Source of the DNA: Nitrospira sp.
GTDB taxonomy: Bacteria; Nitrospirota; Nitrospiria; Nitrospirales; Nitrospiraceae
Assembly: GCA_030123625.1 (NCBI GenBank)
Contig: CP126121.1
Span: 2,086,179 to 2,150,178 of the forward strand
Direction: 5' to 3'
DNA length: 64,000 nucleotides
Position 1 is the first letter of the stretch. Every line of letters starts with the position of its first letter. Below, piece by piece: positions 62,623 to 64,000 of the stretch. The notes under the pieces were generated by a model. It was not told the DNA's origin, made no database searches, and worked only from the letters and a program-made list of their open reading frames with translations. The translations under genes and the position numbers were made by a program.

Positions 62623-63921
62623 ATGACTCGCTTTCATGATCAAGCCCCTGATCTGTTCACCTCGTCCGGAAGCTTCCAAGATGCGGTTGAGGCCCCACTT
62701 GCCGAACGGATGCGGCCGCGTGAGTTTGTCGATTTCGTCGGGCAAGAAGAGCTTGTCGGTCCGGATTGTCCCTTGCGAAGAGCGATTGAAGCCGACCGGC
62801 TTTCTTCCGTCATTTTTTGGGGACCTCCGGGGTCGGGGAAGACGACCCTGGCCCATCTCATTGCCCGACATACCAAGGCCCAGTTTGTTCCCTTTTCGGC
62901 CGTGACAAGCGGCGTGCCGGAATTGCGCATGATCATCAAAGCAGCCGAGCAACGCCGGACGAGTAATGGTCAGCGGACGATTCTCTTTGTGGACGAGATC
63001 CATCGCTTCAACAAGTCGCAGCAAGATGCCTTTCTCCCTCATGTCGAACGAGGCACGATTATTCTGGTCGGTGCGACTACCGAGAATCCTTCTTTTGAAG
63101 TCATCAGCCCGTTGCTGTCGCGATCTTTGGTTGTTGTTCTGAAGTCGCTTACCGAGGAGGCGTTGGGTCGGATTCTTGATCGCGCGCTGACCGATGTCGA
63201 GCAGGGGCTGGGAAAATGGCAAGCGCACTTCTTACCGGATGCTCGGCAAGGACTGATCTCGTTCGGTAATGGTGATGCGCGGGCGTTGCTCACATCGCTG
63301 GAATTTGTGGTCATGCAAGCGCCGGCTGGGGCTGATGGTGTGCGTGTGATAAATGGAGCGATGTTGGAAGCAGCGCTGGGCAAGAAGGCGCTCCGGTACG
63401 ACAAGACAGGCGAAGAACACTACAATGTCATCTCGGCCTACATCAAAAGCCTTCGCGATTCTGATGCGAACGGGGCGCTCTACTGGTTGGCTCGGATGCT
63501 GGATGCCGGCGAAGATCCGAAATTCATCGCCAGACGGATGGTCATTTTCGCGTCGGAGGATATCGGCAATGCCGATCCGTCGGCCCTTCTCGTGGCCACA
63601 TCCGTGGCACAAGCCGTCCAGTTCGTAGGACTCCCGGAGGCGCAGATCAATTTGGCTCAAGGCACTACGTACCTGGCATCGCGACCCAAAGACAATGCGT
63701 CTTACGTCGGTCTCATGGAAGCCCTCAAAGATACGAAAACACATGGTAATCTGGCTGTTCCGCTCCATCTCAGAAATGCCGTGACTTCTCTGATGAGGGA
63801 TCTAGGGTATGGAACGGAATATCGCTATGCCCATGACGACCCCGCGGCACGAACCGAACAAACCCACCTACCGGCGGCACTGAAAGATCGACGGTATTAC
63901 CGCCCTAAGCCGCTGGAATAG
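62623..63921 (+). CDS. rarA: Replication-associated recombination protein RarA (MgsA)
   Basis: 432 residues. AAA+ Walker A GPPGSGKTT, Walker B LFVDEIHRFNKSQQDAFLP, sensor 1 GATTENPSFEV and the C-terminal MgsA domain (YNVISAYIKSLRDSD). Acts at stalled forks. GGAGGAGTGGAG precedes the ATG at 62623. Confidence 0.95.
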   Translation: MTRFHDQAPDLFTSSGSFQDAVEAPLAERMRPREFVDFVGQEELVGPDCPLRRAIEADRLSSVIFWGPPGSGKTTLAHLIARHTKAQFVPFSAVTSGVPELRMIIKAAEQRRTSNGQRTILFVDEIHRFNKSQQDAFLPHVERGTIILVGATTENPSFEVISPLLSRSLVVVLKSLTEEALGRILDRALTDVEQGLGKWQAHFLPDARQGLISFGNGDARALLTSLEFVVMQAPAGADGVRVINGAMLEAALGKKALRYDKTGEEHYNVISAYIKSLRDSDANGALYWLARMLDAGEDPKFIARRMVIFASEDIGNADPSALLVATSVAQAVQFVGLPEAQINLAQGTTYLASRPKDNASYVGLMEALKDTKTHGNLAVPLHLRNAVTSLMRDLGYGTEYRYAHDDPAARTEQTHLPAALKDRRYYRPKPLE

Positions 63922-63936
63922 GGCCAATTATCCTAG

Positions 63937-63964
63937 TTTACATTCTTGTCTAATCGGTTATACT
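63937..63964 (+). promoter_or_regulatory. Probable promoter of the following gene
   Basis: TTTACA (63937-63942), 16 bp, TATACT (63959-63964). The ATG is 7 nt after the -10 hexamer, as at rimO, so the mRNA may be leaderless. Confidence 0.45.
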
Positions 63965-63971
63965 TAGAGCA

Positions 63972-64000
63972 ATGAAACGAGGGGAAGGCAAACCGTCAGC
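63972..64000 (+). CDS. Start of a gene cut by the window edge
   Basis: Only nine codons are visible, starting MKRGEGKPS. Product unknown. A promoter-like sequence lies directly upstream. Confidence 0.4.

Overview
The window looks like a chromosomal segment of a Nitrospira-like bacterium (phylum Nitrospirota). This is inferred from gene content and the style of the proteins, not from a database match. The core genes are compact, moderately GC-rich and mostly preceded by strong GGAGG ribosome sites. They include the replication block dnaA-dnaN-gyrB-gyrA, with a probable oriC just upstream of dnaA and dciA and smpB just downstream. Others are gcvP, hisS, a long FAD-dependent thymidylate synthase, rimO, a DegP/HtrA protease, mdh, a NuoF-like subunit with a 2Fe-2S ferredoxin, an ErpA/IscA-type protein, queD, folE, rarA, a ferredoxin:thioredoxin reductase catalytic chain and a large NorD/CbbO-like VWA protein.

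Layout. 1-2655 is an accessory stretch with two toxin/defence-like modules: a HEPN-like gene broken by an in-frame stop and coupled to a P-loop ATPase, then a MntA/HepT pair. 2682-4781 carries a gamma-carbonic-anhydrase-like gene divergent from rimO. 4918-5732 is an IS5-family element with a slippery A8 run, inserted in a small reading frame. 5827-7311 is degP. 7472-9078 is a MITE-like repeat whose right end is interrupted by an IS110/IS1111-type element. 9078-11940 holds a two-component system and a membrane-anchored protein. 12298-18939 has gcvP, a Tat-exported PLP enzyme and a secreted protein made of 14 tandem repeats. 19171-21744 has a Sel1-type protein and a convergent, overlapping methyltransferase/ATP-grasp pair. 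21745-23057 is gene-poor and ends in a decayed integrase.

23058-31203 is an integrative element bounded by an identical 18-bp repeat, the right copy being the 3' end of tRNA-Leu(CAG). It carries a DcdV/AvcD-type deaminase likely to act in phage defence, small cargo genes, an AlpA-like regulator, a primase/helicase-like protein, small phage-type proteins, an excisionase-like protein, an XRE regulator and a tyrosine integrase. A second copy of the MITE-like repeat lies beside the tRNA. 31564-38353 returns to chromosomal genes and ends with a DsrE/DsrF-like pair next to the origin.

The most distinctive region is 48257-49591. Several very short membrane-protein genes (26-27 codons, plus one of 78) lie on the minus strand downstream of an OmpR-family regulator/sensor kinase pair (49769-51885). 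Three of the transcription units have the same promoter architecture: TTCA boxes in 11/22-bp phase, a fixed 9-bp gap and a -10-like hexamer. This looks like a compact regulon of micro-proteins controlled by the adjacent two-component system.

The rest of the window (51925-63921) is mostly redox and biosynthetic genes. Small inverted-repeat elements lie in several gaps between genes.
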